This document shows positions 1 to 6,071 of a stretch of 8,112 nucleotides of DNA, in pieces. Where the stretch lies: the NCBI GenBank assembly GCA_913041775.1, contig CAJWJW010000060.1, positions 1 to 8,112 on the forward strand, read 5' to 3'. The notes under the pieces were generated by a model. It had not been told where the DNA came from and did no database searches. It saw only the letters and a list, made by a program, of their open reading frames with translations. A program made the position numbers and the translations under genes. The DNA comes from an uncultured Flavobacteriales bacterium (lineage in GTDB: Bacteria; Bacteroidota; Bacteroidia; Flavobacteriales; UBA7430). The stretch's first letter is position 1, and every line of letters begins with the position of its first letter.

Positions 1-128
1 TTAAAGGATTCAATATGATTCTTGACGGTGAATTAGATCACTTACCAGAAGCTGCCTTTAACCTTGTAGGTAATATTGACGAAGCAATAGAAAAAGGTGC
101 TAAAATTTTAGCGGAAGCTAAAGCTTAA
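1..128 (+). CDS. atpD: F1 ATP synthase subunit beta, C-terminal fragment
   Basis: The last 41 codons of a gene entering from the left edge; the frame begins at base 3 and ends with TAA at 126-128. The visible tail contains GELDHLPEAAFNLVGNIDEA, the conserved end of the beta subunit C-terminal helical domain (the DELPE/AFYMVG region in other species). The beta subunit carries the catalytic nucleotide sites of F1; those motifs (P-loop, GERxRE) lie upstream of the window. The assignment is supported by the epsilon gene that begins 9 bases later, the usual atpD-atpC order at the end of an ATP synthase operon. Nothing looks broken; the fragment is cut only by the window edge. Confidence 0.95.
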   Translation, partial: KGFNMILDGELDHLPEAAFNLVGNIDEAIEKGAKILAEAKA

Positions 129-137
129 TATACTCCT

Positions 138-374
138 ATGTTAGTAGATATTATTACACCCGACGCACAACTATTTTCTGGAGATGTTCTTTCTATAGAA
201 CTTCCTGGATCAAATGGTAGCTTTGAGATCTTAAATGATCACGCGCCGATTATTTCAACATTAGCGGCTGGTGACATAATAGTATCTCTAGATAATGGTC
301 AAAAGGAGTCTTTTACGATTCACGGAGGCGTTATTGAAATGCAAAACAATAAAATCATCGTTTTAGCTGACTAA
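138..374 (+). CDS. atpC: F1 ATP synthase subunit epsilon, short form without C-terminal helices
   Basis: A 78-residue protein of the central stalk of F1, which joins gamma to the c-ring. Seen: the N-terminal beta-sandwich motifs, MLVDIITPDAQLFSGDV at 1-17, LPGSNGSFEIL at 22-32, and NDHAPIISTLAAGDI at 33-47 (the G-x-x-x-I/L-x-x-HAP signature), then IHGGVIEMQNNKIIVLAD at 61-78. The protein stops where the beta-sandwich ends. The usual epsilon of about 130-140 residues has a further C-terminal helical hairpin that can inhibit ATP hydrolysis; it is absent here and no continuation is visible in the 72 bases before bioF. Short epsilons of this kind are known in Bacteroidota and Chlorobi, so this is likely natural, not a truncation. 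The ATG at 138 lies 9 bases after the atpD stop; there is no Shine-Dalgarno. It is the last gene before a strong terminator. Confidence 0.95.
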   Translation: MLVDIITPDAQLFSGDVLSIELPGSNGSFEILNDHAPIISTLAAGDIIVSLDNGQKESFTIHGGVIEMQNNKIIVLAD

Positions 375-386
375 GCTTTAAACGAC

Positions 387-424
387 ACAAAAAAAAGAGT
401 CCCAAAAGGGACTCTTTTTTTTGT
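387..424 (+). terminator. Intrinsic terminator after atpC, symmetrical and potentially bidirectional
   Basis: A perfect 17-bp inverted repeat: left arm 387-403, AAAA loop 404-407, right arm 408-424. The GC core is GAGTCCC (397-403) with GGGACTC (408-414), flanked by eight A (389-396) and eight T (415-422). The T-run makes it a textbook Rho-independent terminator for the ATP synthase operon 12 bases after the atpC stop. The A-run would give a U-run on the opposite strand, so it could work both ways. It ends 22 bases before the bioF start, so bioF needs its own promoter or read-through. Confidence 0.93.
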
Positions 425-434
425 CTAAGATTTT

Positions 435-442
435 TATCTTTA
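435..442 (+). promoter_or_regulatory. Possible -7 promoter element for bioF (TATCTTTA)
   Basis: TATCTTTA matches seven of eight positions, counting the two free ones, of the Bacteroidota sigma-ABfr -7 consensus TAnnTTTG. It lies 4 bases before the bioF ATG, so transcription would begin at or very near the start codon and give a leaderless or nearly leaderless mRNA. I see no good -33 TTG at the usual 19-21 base spacing; that position falls inside the right arm of the atpC terminator. The same TATCTTTA within an identical 14-mer lies upstream of the permease gene (4975-4988, minus strand), which raises its credibility. No experimental start site is available. Confidence 0.4.
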
Positions 443-446
443 CGCT

Positions 447-1556
447 ATGTCAAAATCGAAAACTTTAGAAGGAAAGATTCAACTTAAATTAGATCAACGG
501 AAGGAAAAAAACAGCTTTCGGAGTTTAAAGAACATTCCTAATTTAATAGATTTTTGTTCGAATGATTACTTAGGTTTTTCACAATCAATAAACGTAAAAC
601 CAATAGGGTCTTCTGGAGCTACAGGGTCTAGGCTTATAAGTGGTAACTCTAGTAAATTTGAAGACCTTGAAATTAAAATTGCCAAGTTCCACGATTCAGA
701 AACTGCCTTAATTTGTAATTCAGGATACGATGCTAATCTTGGTTTATTTTCGTGTATAGCAGACAAGGGCGATACTATTATTTACGATCAATACATCCAC
801 GCAAGCATAAGAGATGGAATACGACTCTCTAAAGCGCGTTCTTTTTCCTTTGAGCACAACAACTTATACTCCTTAGAAAGGAAATTAAAGCAAGCTACGG
901 GCTCTATTATTATAGCTGTAGAATCTATTTACTCTATGGATGGAGATTGTACACCTTTATTGGAAATCATCACTTTATGTGAAAAATACAATGCACATAT
1001 AATATTAGACGAAGCACATGCAACAGGTGTACTAGGAGATAATGGAGAAGGCTTGGCACAGAACTTAAAAGTACAAAACAGATTATTCGCTCGAGTGCAT
1101 ACATACGGAAAAGCAATGGGGTGTCATGGTGCCGTAATTTTAGGGTCTGAGACACTACGAAACTACCTGATTAACTATTCGCGCTCCTTTATCTATTCGA
1201 CTGCACTAGGCACGCATAGTTTAAAGTGTATAGAAGCAGCGTATACAAAACTAACAAGTGCGGAAGAGATTAATAGACTCCACCAAAATATAAGCGATTT
1301 CAAATCGTTACTTTCTGTAAAATTAAAAAGTAGATTACTAGAAAGCATAAGCCCTATACAATGCATTTTAATACCTGGAATAGATAAAGCTAAAAGTGTA
1401 GAAGCGGGATTACAAGCAAAAGGATTAGATTGTAGAGCCATACTTCACCCTACCGTAGAAGAAGGGAAAGAAAGAATTAGAATATGTATTCACAGTTTTA
1501 ATACTACAGAAGAAATAAAGCTATGTGTTGATATTTTAGAAGAATTAATCAAATGA
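447..1556 (+). CDS. bioF: 8-amino-7-oxononanoate synthase (KAPA synthase)
   Basis: A 369-residue PLP enzyme of the alpha-oxoamine synthase family (fold type I). It decarboxylatively condenses L-alanine with a pimeloyl thioester to form 8-amino-7-oxononanoate, the first ring-building step of biotin synthesis, in the cytoplasm. Seen: SNDYLGF at 38-44, GATGSRLISGN at 57-67, YIHAS with the PLP-stacking His118, ESIYSMDGD at 159-167, DEAHATGVLG at 188-197 (Asp188 to the PLP nitrogen, His191), and HTYGKAMG with the Schiff-base Lys222. Length is near that of E. coli BioF (384). Related enzymes are Kbl and serine palmitoyltransferase; the bioD and bioA neighbours settle the choice for BioF. One oddity is YSTALGTHS at about 251-259, where family members usually have YSTALPP or similar. 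The ATG at 447 has no Shine-Dalgarno. The stop overlaps the bioD start (ATGA), suggesting translational coupling. Confidence 0.93.
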   Translation: MSKSKTLEGKIQLKLDQRKEKNSFRSLKNIPNLIDFCSNDYLGFSQSINVKPIGSSGATGSRLISGNSSKFEDLEIKIAKFHDSETALICNSGYDANLGLFSCIADKGDTIIYDQYIHASIRDGIRLSKARSFSFEHNNLYSLERKLKQATGSIIIAVESIYSMDGDCTPLLEIITLCEKYNAHIILDEAHATGVLGDNGEGLAQNLKVQNRLFARVHTYGKAMGCHGAVILGSETLRNYLINYSRSFIYSTALGTHSLKCIEAAYTKLTSAEEINRLHQNISDFKSLLSVKLKSRLLESISPIQCILIPGIDKAKSVEAGLQAKGLDCRAILHPTVEEGKERIRICIHSFNTTEEIKLCVDILEELIK

Positions 1557-2170
1557 AAAAATACTTTATAACAGGTATAGGAACAGATGTAGGGAAGTCT
1601 ATAGGAGCAGCAATTATCACAGAAGCTTTAGAGGCAGACTATTGGAAACCTATACAGGCAGGTGATTTAGAAAATAGCGATACCCTAAAAGTTAAAGCAT
1701 TGGTAGGAAATACGAAAACAGTATTCCATACCGAAGCCTACCGCTTAAACCAACCAATGTCGCCCCATGCAGCTGCAGAACGAGATGGTGTAGAAATAAA
1801 TATACAAAACATAAAACTACCAAATACTCAAAATCATATAGTGGTAGAAGGAGCGGGTGGATTATTAGTCCCGCTAAATAGAAAAGAAACTATTTTAGAT
1901 TTAATTGCCCAATTAAATTGTGAGGTAATTCTTGTATCACGTCATTATTTAGGAAGTATAAATCATACTTTAATGAGTGTTGAACTACTCAAAAATAGAA
2001 ACATCTCTATAAAAGGAATTCTCTTTAACGCTACAGAGAATAAGGACACAGAATCTATAATACAAGAAATGACTGGACTTACTATTCTTGGTAGAATAGA
2101 TGAATTAGAAGAACTCAACAAAGAAGTGATTAAGTCTATTGCGCAGGAATTAAAAAATAAATTGCTGTAG
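1553..2170 (+). CDS. bioD: ATP-dependent dethiobiotin synthetase
   Basis: A 205-residue cytoplasmic enzyme that closes the ureido ring of biotin, using CO2 and ATP to convert 7,8-diaminononanoate to dethiobiotin. Seen: an N-terminal P-loop GIGTDVGKS at 8-16 (Lys15), YWKPIQAG at 30-37 with the conserved substrate-site Lys32, VEGAGGLLVP at 98-107 (the second conserved nucleotide/Mg loop of the family), and SRHYLGSINHT at 129-139, a BioD signature. Length is slightly below E. coli BioD (about 225), as is common in this phylum. The ATG at 1553 overlaps the bioF TGA by four bases, so translation is probably coupled. bioA follows after 31 bases on the same strand. All key residues appear intact, and composition resembles its neighbours. 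Confidence 0.95.
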   Translation: MKKYFITGIGTDVGKSIGAAIITEALEADYWKPIQAGDLENSDTLKVKALVGNTKTVFHTEAYRLNQPMSPHAAAERDGVEINIQNIKLPNTQNHIVVEGAGGLLVPLNRKETILDLIAQLNCEVILVSRHYLGSINHTLMSVELLKNRNISIKGILFNATENKDTESIIQEMTGLTILGRIDELEELNKEVIKSIAQELKNKLL

Positions 2171-2201
2171 ATTAAAACAATACAGCCTATTGCTAAAAAC
2201 T

Positions 2202-3467
2202 ATGACACTAGTAGAAAAAGATCAAAAATATATCTGGCATCCGTTTACGCAAATGAAAACGGCAGGACCTGCACTACCGATAGTAAAAGGAATAGGTACA
2301 CTGATTATAGACGATAAAGGAAACTCCTATATAGATGCTATTTCTTCATGGTGGGTTAACCTACACGGACATAGTCATCGGTATATAGCAGAAAAGGTAT
2401 ATGCACAAATGCTGCAATTAGAACACGTAGTTTTTGCTGGATTTACACACAGTCCAGCCGTTGAACTTTGCGAGAAATTATCGAAACATTTACCCTCCAA
2501 TCAAGGTAAGTTCTTTTTCTCTGGTGATGGTTCCTCAGCTGTAGAAATAGCACTTAAAATGAGTGTTCAATACTGGAAAAATAAAGGGGAAAGTAAAACC
2601 CGTTTTGTAGCCTTAGACGGTGCTTATCACGGAGAAACTTTTGGAGCTATGTCTGCCGGGGCACGTAGTATATTTTCTGCCCCCTTTTCCGATTTATTAT
2701 TCGAAAGTTCACTTATCCCATTCCCTAAAGATGAAGAAGCTGCAATAAAAAGCCTAAAAGAAGAATTAGGGAAGGGTGATGTTGCCGCTTTCATATTTGA
2801 ACCTCTGGTACAGGGAGCTGCAGGAATGCGGATGTACAAGCCCGAAACACTAAATAAGTTAATGCGTGTATGTAAAGAGGCAGGTGTATTATGTATTGCA
2901 GATGAGGTAATGACAGGTTTCGGAAGAACTGGAACTACATTTGCTGTTAATCAAGTAGAAGAAAAACCCGATTTTATTTGCATGTCTAAAGGGCTGTCTG
3001 GTGGAACACTTCCACTCTCTTTAACAACTTGTACAAACAGTATATACGATGCATTTTTAGGAGATGATATTCAGAAAGCATTCTTACACGGACATTCATT
3101 TACAGGAAACCCAATTGGTTGTGTTGCTGCGATAGGAAGTTTAGAGTTGCTAGAAAAAGAAGAATGTCAAGTAGCTATGAAGAATATAGCCCAACGACAC
3201 CAATCTTTTGCAGAGCGACTAAAATCATTATCTATAATAAAAGATATTCGCCAAACGGGGACTATAATAGCCATTGAATTAAAAGCAGATTCTTCGGGTT
3301 ATGCAAGTACAATTAGACAACAGTTGTATGAATATTTTTTGAGCCAAGGAGTATTGCTTAGACCTTTAGGAAATGTAATCTATATCCTACCGCCATATTG
3401 TATTACAGAGCAAGAATTGACTAAAGTATATGAGGTAATAGAATCTAAATTGAAAACACTCTGTTGA
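2202..3467 (+). CDS. bioA: Adenosylmethionine--8-amino-7-oxononanoate aminotransferase (DAPA synthase)
   Basis: A 421-residue class III PLP aminotransferase that converts KAPA to 7,8-diaminononanoate, usually with S-adenosylmethionine as amino donor. Seen: IWHPFTQM at 11-18, ISSWWVNLHGH at 47-57 (the SSWW substrate-site motif of BioA), SGDGSSAVEIALK at 107-119 (PLP phosphate), AYHGET at 141-146, ADEVMTGFGRTG at 233-244 with Asp234 to the PLP nitrogen, SKGLSGG at 262-268 with Schiff-base Lys263, and HGHSFTGNP at 296-304. Length is close to E. coli BioA (429). An in-frame TTG at 2190 would add four residues; I chose the ATG at 2202 because the protein then begins at the usual distance before WHPFTQ and has an A-rich upstream stretch. 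In pathway order it acts between BioF and BioD. A lysine-using variant cannot be excluded by eye, but the SSWW context favours the SAM type. Confidence 0.94.
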   Translation: MTLVEKDQKYIWHPFTQMKTAGPALPIVKGIGTLIIDDKGNSYIDAISSWWVNLHGHSHRYIAEKVYAQMLQLEHVVFAGFTHSPAVELCEKLSKHLPSNQGKFFFSGDGSSAVEIALKMSVQYWKNKGESKTRFVALDGAYHGETFGAMSAGARSIFSAPFSDLLFESSLIPFPKDEEAAIKSLKEELGKGDVAAFIFEPLVQGAAGMRMYKPETLNKLMRVCKEAGVLCIADEVMTGFGRTGTTFAVNQVEEKPDFICMSKGLSGGTLPLSLTTCTNSIYDAFLGDDIQKAFLHGHSFTGNPIGCVAAIGSLELLEKEECQVAMKNIAQRHQSFAERLKSLSIIKDIRQTGTIIAIELKADSSGYASTIRQQLYEYFLSQGVLLRPLGNVIYILPPYCITEQELTKVYEVIESKLKTLC

Positions 3468-3481
3468 AATTAAGACATCAA

Positions 3482-3664
3482 ATGAGATTGAAACTATATC
3501 TGATAGTTTCAATCCTTAGCTTTATAATCTCTATTGCACTTCTATGTTATGAATTAATGGTACTGGTGTCTTGGAGTGAGTATACAAACACTTTTGTCGT
3601 TGTATTTATTGGAGCTATGCTTTTATTACATTTTGAACGAAAGTATAAAATTGTAAAACGATAA
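3482..3664 (+). CDS. Small two-helix membrane protein of unknown function, downstream of bioA
   Basis: A 60-residue ORF starting MRLKLYLIVS, 14 bases after the bioA stop. I do not recognise the family. Two hydrophobic stretches are visible: about residues 4-30 (YLIVSILSFIISIALLCYEL region) and about 38-51 (FVVVFIGAMLLL), separated by a short polar turn WSEYTNT and ending in a basic tail ERKYKIVKR. The basic N-terminus and basic C-terminus fit a hairpin with both ends in the cytoplasm. An in-frame TTG at 3464 overlaps the bioA stop (TTGA) and would give 66 residues; the ATG is preferred, with A-rich sequence ACATCAA before it. Position suggests co-transcription with the biotin genes, but no functional link is shown. 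It may be a lineage-specific small protein; a chance ORF is less likely given the coherent hydrophobic pattern and spacing. Confidence 0.6.
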   Translation: MRLKLYLIVSILSFIISIALLCYELMVLVSWSEYTNTFVVVFIGAMLLLHFERKYKIVKR

Positions 3665-3680
3665 GCCATGAGTTTAAATC

Positions 3681-3709
3681 AATTAATCATCAAATTTTGA
3701 TAATTAATT
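3681..3709. repeat. Imperfect AT-rich inverted repeat between convergent genes
   Basis: The 48-base gap between the small membrane gene and the permease stop contains an inverted repeat: arm 3681-3693 pairs with 3697-3709 with one mismatch (C3688 opposite A3702) and a very short loop. The stem is nearly all A and T, with a single G-C pair (C3691-G3699), and neither side has a long T-run. It sits where a shared terminator for the two converging units would be expected, but it is much weaker than the other two terminators in the window. A role in termination or 3'-end protection is inference only. Confidence 0.35.
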
Positions 3710-3712
3710 CTT

Positions 3713-4963
3713 CTAGATTCCGGATCTAATGGCCTCAACTGGATCTAATTTTGAAGCAGCTATCGCGGGAATCACGCCTGAGATAACTCCTATTAAAACA
3801 GAAACCCATAAGCCAGTAATAACATTGTTTGCAGACAAAACTATATCGAAATCTATATAGTAATCCGCTATGAGCGTACCAGCATAAACGAGAGAAATTC
3901 CTAGAATCCCACCTATTAAACACAATAAAATAGCCTCGAATAAAAACTGTAATAAAATAAAGTGATTTTTCGCCCCTATAGCTTTCTGTATTCCTATGAT
4001 ATTCGTTCTTTCTTTTACAGAAACAAACATAATATTGGCGATACCAAAACCACCTACTAACAAGGAGAATCCACCAATTATAATTCCTGCAAGATCAATA
4101 ACGCCAAATATCATATCAATCCCATTAGATAAAATGCTTGTTTCGTTTAAGGCGAAGTTATCATCGGACTTGGGAGATAGTCGTCTAACTGACCGCATTA
4201 CTCTTGTTAAATCATCTTTTAATTGCTCGTTACTTACCCCTTGCTTAGCTTTTACCATAAACATCGGGTTTGTAGACTCGCTGTTTAGTCGAATAAAATT
4301 CCTTCCAAATTTTACAGGAATTACTACATTATCATCGTCGCTGCTACCAATAATGCTATCACCAGCTTTTTCGAACACTCCAATTACAGTAGCTCTTTGC
4401 CCCATAAATTTAATCACTTTACCGATTGGATTTTCTCCTTCAAAAAGCGATTGAGCAATATTATCTCCAATAATAGCAACTGGTTTTCCTGTGGCAGATT
4501 CTAAAATTGAAAAATACCTTCCAGAAGTGAGCTCAAATCCGTACACATCTTGGTAGCCATGAGAAACAGCTACAACACCAATTCCTTCTACATCGTTAGA
4601 ATTGTATTTTGCAGTTTTGTTTCCCGCAACTGCAAAAAAAGTAACAGCATCTGCCATTTCTAATCGTTGCTCTAAACTATTGAGCTCTTGAATAGTTGGA
4701 AGTGGGCGTTGGTAATATTTCCACCAAGGATAATCCTCCCCCCTAGACCAAGGCCATTTGTTTACAAAAACAACATTATCTCCTAGAGATTCTATACTGC
4801 TACGAATATTTCTTTCTAAAGAATCGACCACTGCAAAAACAGAAATAATCGCAAATATACCTATGGTAACTCCTAATAAAGAAAGAAGCGTACGTAGCTT
4901 ATTACCTATCAGTGCCTGAATCGCAAATCGAAAACTTTCTTGAAGTATTTTTAAGAGTATCAT
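3713..4963 (-). CDS. MacB/FtsX-type ABC transporter permease, no attached ATPase
   Basis: A 416-residue inner-membrane protein of the MacB-like (type VII) permease family. Seen, in order: a membrane helix at about 22-46 (LRTLLSLLGVTIGIFAIISV region); a periplasmic domain at about 47-285 of the MacB_PCD type, with LTSGRYF at 145-151 and a Trp-rich patch NKWPW...YPWWKYYQRP at 68-87; then three helices at about 286-314, 337-362 and 379-402. The cytoplasmic loop VKERTNIIGIQKAIGAK at 316-332 and the ending LDPVEAIRSGI at 406-416 are hallmarks of the FtsX-like domain. Such permeases pair with a separate ATPase and often with a periplasmic adaptor, for efflux or lipoprotein/peptide handling by mechanotransmission. 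No ATPase gene is in the window, so substrate and partner are unknown. The gene lies 112 bases after gpsA and may have its own promoter. Confidence 0.9.
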   Translation of the reverse strand: MILLKILQESFRFAIQALIGNKLRTLLSLLGVTIGIFAIISVFAVVDSLERNIRSSIESLGDNVVFVNKWPWSRGEDYPWWKYYQRPLPTIQELNSLEQRLEMADAVTFFAVAGNKTAKYNSNDVEGIGVVAVSHGYQDVYGFELTSGRYFSILESATGKPVAIIGDNIAQSLFEGENPIGKVIKFMGQRATVIGVFEKAGDSIIGSSDDDNVVIPVKFGRNFIRLNSESTNPMFMVKAKQGVSNEQLKDDLTRVMRSVRRLSPKSDDNFALNETSILSNGIDMIFGVIDLAGIIIGGFSLLVGGFGIANIMFVSVKERTNIIGIQKAIGAKNHFILLQFLFEAILLCLIGGILGISLVYAGTLIADYYIDFDIVLSANNVITGLWVSVLIGVISGVIPAIAASKLDPVEAIRSGI

Positions 4964-4979
4964 AAAGCTATAATTAGCG

Positions 4980-4987
4980 TAAAGATA
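4980..4987 (-). promoter_or_regulatory. Possible -7 promoter element for the permease gene (TATCTTTA)
   Basis: Read on the minus strand, TATCTTTA lies 16 bases before the permease ATG and resembles the Bacteroidota -7 element TAnnTTTG with a final A. It is part of a 14-mer (4975-4988) identical to the one in front of bioF (434-447). No TTG is seen at a -33 position 19-21 bases further upstream. If used, it would give a leader of only about ten bases and separate permease transcription from gpsA. Confidence 0.35.
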
Positions 4988-5019
4988 AGATTTTCTATTT
5001 ATGAACTCTGAGATTTATT

Positions 5020-5049
5020 CCACAAGAAAGAGCCACAAAGAGCCTCTTT
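5020..5049. repeat. Short tandem and inverted repeat in the gpsA-permease gap
   Basis: The 112-base gap (4964-5075) contains two direct copies of AAAGAGCC (5027-5034 and 5037-5044) within a loose repeat of CCACAA(GA)AAGAG, followed by CTCTTT at 5044-5049. On the minus strand AAAGAG and CTCTTT can pair as a six-bp hairpin about 50 bases inside the gap after gpsA, but only a short T-rich tail follows. It could be a weak attenuator or terminator between gpsA and the permease gene, or simply low-complexity sequence. Confidence 0.25.
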
Positions 5050-5075
5050 AGTAATGAAAAATTTGATAAATAATT

Positions 5076-6071
5076 TTAATCCAACACTTCAGAAAGTAAC
5101 TTAAACTCTAAACGAGGAGACATTTTCTCGTACACCATTCTATAAACAGAATCGGTAATAGGCATACTAACACCAAAGTCTTTATTTATCTCTTTAATAC
5201 ATTTTACAGCATAGTAACCCTCGGCTACCATATTCATATCCATTTGAGCAGCCTTTACAGAATAACCCTTACCAATATAAGTACCAAAGGTTCTATTTCG
5301 ACTAAACTTAGAATATGCTGTTACTAATAAATCACCTAAATAGGCAGAGTCTTTAATGTCTCTAGTTATAGGATGAACGGTATCTACAAAACGTTTTATT
5401 TCTCTAATAGCATTGGAAATTAATACCGATTGGAAATTATCGCCATATCCCAAACCATGAGCTATACCAGCTGCTACAGCAACCACATTTTTAAGAACTG
5501 CAGAATACTCGGTACCATAAATATCGTCGGAAATTGTAGCCTTAATATATCTACACCTTAATTTTTCAGCCATAAATTCTGCTACAGAAGTATCTTCGCA
5601 AGCTACGGTTAGGTAAGAAAGACGTTCTAAGGCCACCTCTTCAGCATGACAAGGGCCTGTGATAACCCCTATATTATTAAGAGGTACTTTATAGTGTTCT
5701 TGTATATATTCGCCTACAATTTGATTGTATTCTGGAATGATTCCTTTTACGGCCGAAAAGAATATTTTCTTACTTAAATCTAAGTCTAAAGCAGCTAAGG
5801 TATTGTGTAAAAAAGCTGAAGGAACAGCTAATACAATTACATCGGCCTTAGCACATATCATTTTTAAATCGCTGCTTACCTCTACAACTTCAGTATTAAT
5901 ACGTACAGCGCTAAGATAACGTGGGTTGTGTTGTGTTTCCTTAAGATGCTGTACAGCATCTTCATTTCGCATCCACCAAAAAAGTTCGGTAGCGTTATTA
6001 GACAATATTTTTACAATCGCAGTAGCCCAACTTCCACCACCAATAACAGCTATTTTTTTATCTGTATTCAT
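5076..6071 (-). CDS. gpsA: Glycerol-3-phosphate dehydrogenase [NAD(P)+]
   Basis: A 331-residue cytoplasmic enzyme that reduces dihydroxyacetone phosphate to sn-glycerol 3-phosphate, the backbone for membrane phospholipids. Seen: an N-terminal Rossmann fold with GGGSWATA at 11-18 (the GxGxxG/A loop), VLAVPS at 80-85, AVKGI at 107-111 with conserved Lys109, GPCHAEEVA at 139-147, EYSAVLKNVVAVAAG at 188-202 with the catalytic Lys194, LGDLLVT at 245-251 (Asp247), and SRNRTFG at 257-263 (Arg258-Asn259, which bind the substrate phosphate). Length matches the family (about 330-340). The ATG directly abuts the TAG stop of the upstream M28 gene with no intervening base, so translation probably depends on the upstream gene's ribosomes. 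All key residues are present. Confidence 0.96.
   Translation of the reverse strand: MNTDKKIAVIGGGSWATAIVKILSNNATELFWWMRNEDAVQHLKETQHNPRYLSAVRINTEVVEVSSDLKMICAKADVIVLAVPSAFLHNTLAALDLDLSKKIFFSAVKGIIPEYNQIVGEYIQEHYKVPLNNIGVITGPCHAEEVALERLSYLTVACEDTSVAEFMAEKLRCRYIKATISDDIYGTEYSAVLKNVVAVAAGIAHGLGYGDNFQSVLISNAIREIKRFVDTVHPITRDIKDSAYLGDLLVTAYSKFSRNRTFGTYIGKGYSVKAAQMDMNMVAEGYYAVKCIKEINKDFGVSMPITDSVYRMVYEKMSPRLEFKLLSEVLD

Noticed and set aside
423..446. BirA-type biotin operator before bioF
   Set aside because: The gap is too short, and no TTGTAAAC/GTTTACAA-type dyad is present there or in the atpC terminator region.
970..1441. Two open frames on the minus strand inside bioF
   Set aside because: Both lie entirely within a conserved PLP-enzyme gene with intact motifs on the plus strand; the translations show no coherent family features.
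2190..2201. TTG start adding four residues to BioA
   Set aside because: The ATG at 2202 gives the usual short N-terminal lead before WHPFTQ, and an ATG is preferred over TTG without a ribosome-binding sequence to decide.
3464..3481. TTG start for the small membrane protein, overlapping the bioA stop
   Set aside because: The TTGA overlap is attractive for coupling, but the ATG at 3482 is a stronger start and still leaves the whole first membrane segment; the longer form is only an alternative.
3996..4454. 152-codon open frame on the plus strand opposite the permease gene
   Set aside because: It is wholly antisense to a well-supported membrane protein gene. Its Ile/Pro/Ser-rich translation is what the reverse complement of hydrophobic codons gives, and no domain or signal is recognisable.
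4964..5075. Hidden small gene or RNA in the largest intergenic gap
   Set aside because: At 112 bases it has no open frame of note and no tRNA-like or stable GC-rich fold; only weak repeats and a possible promoter are seen.
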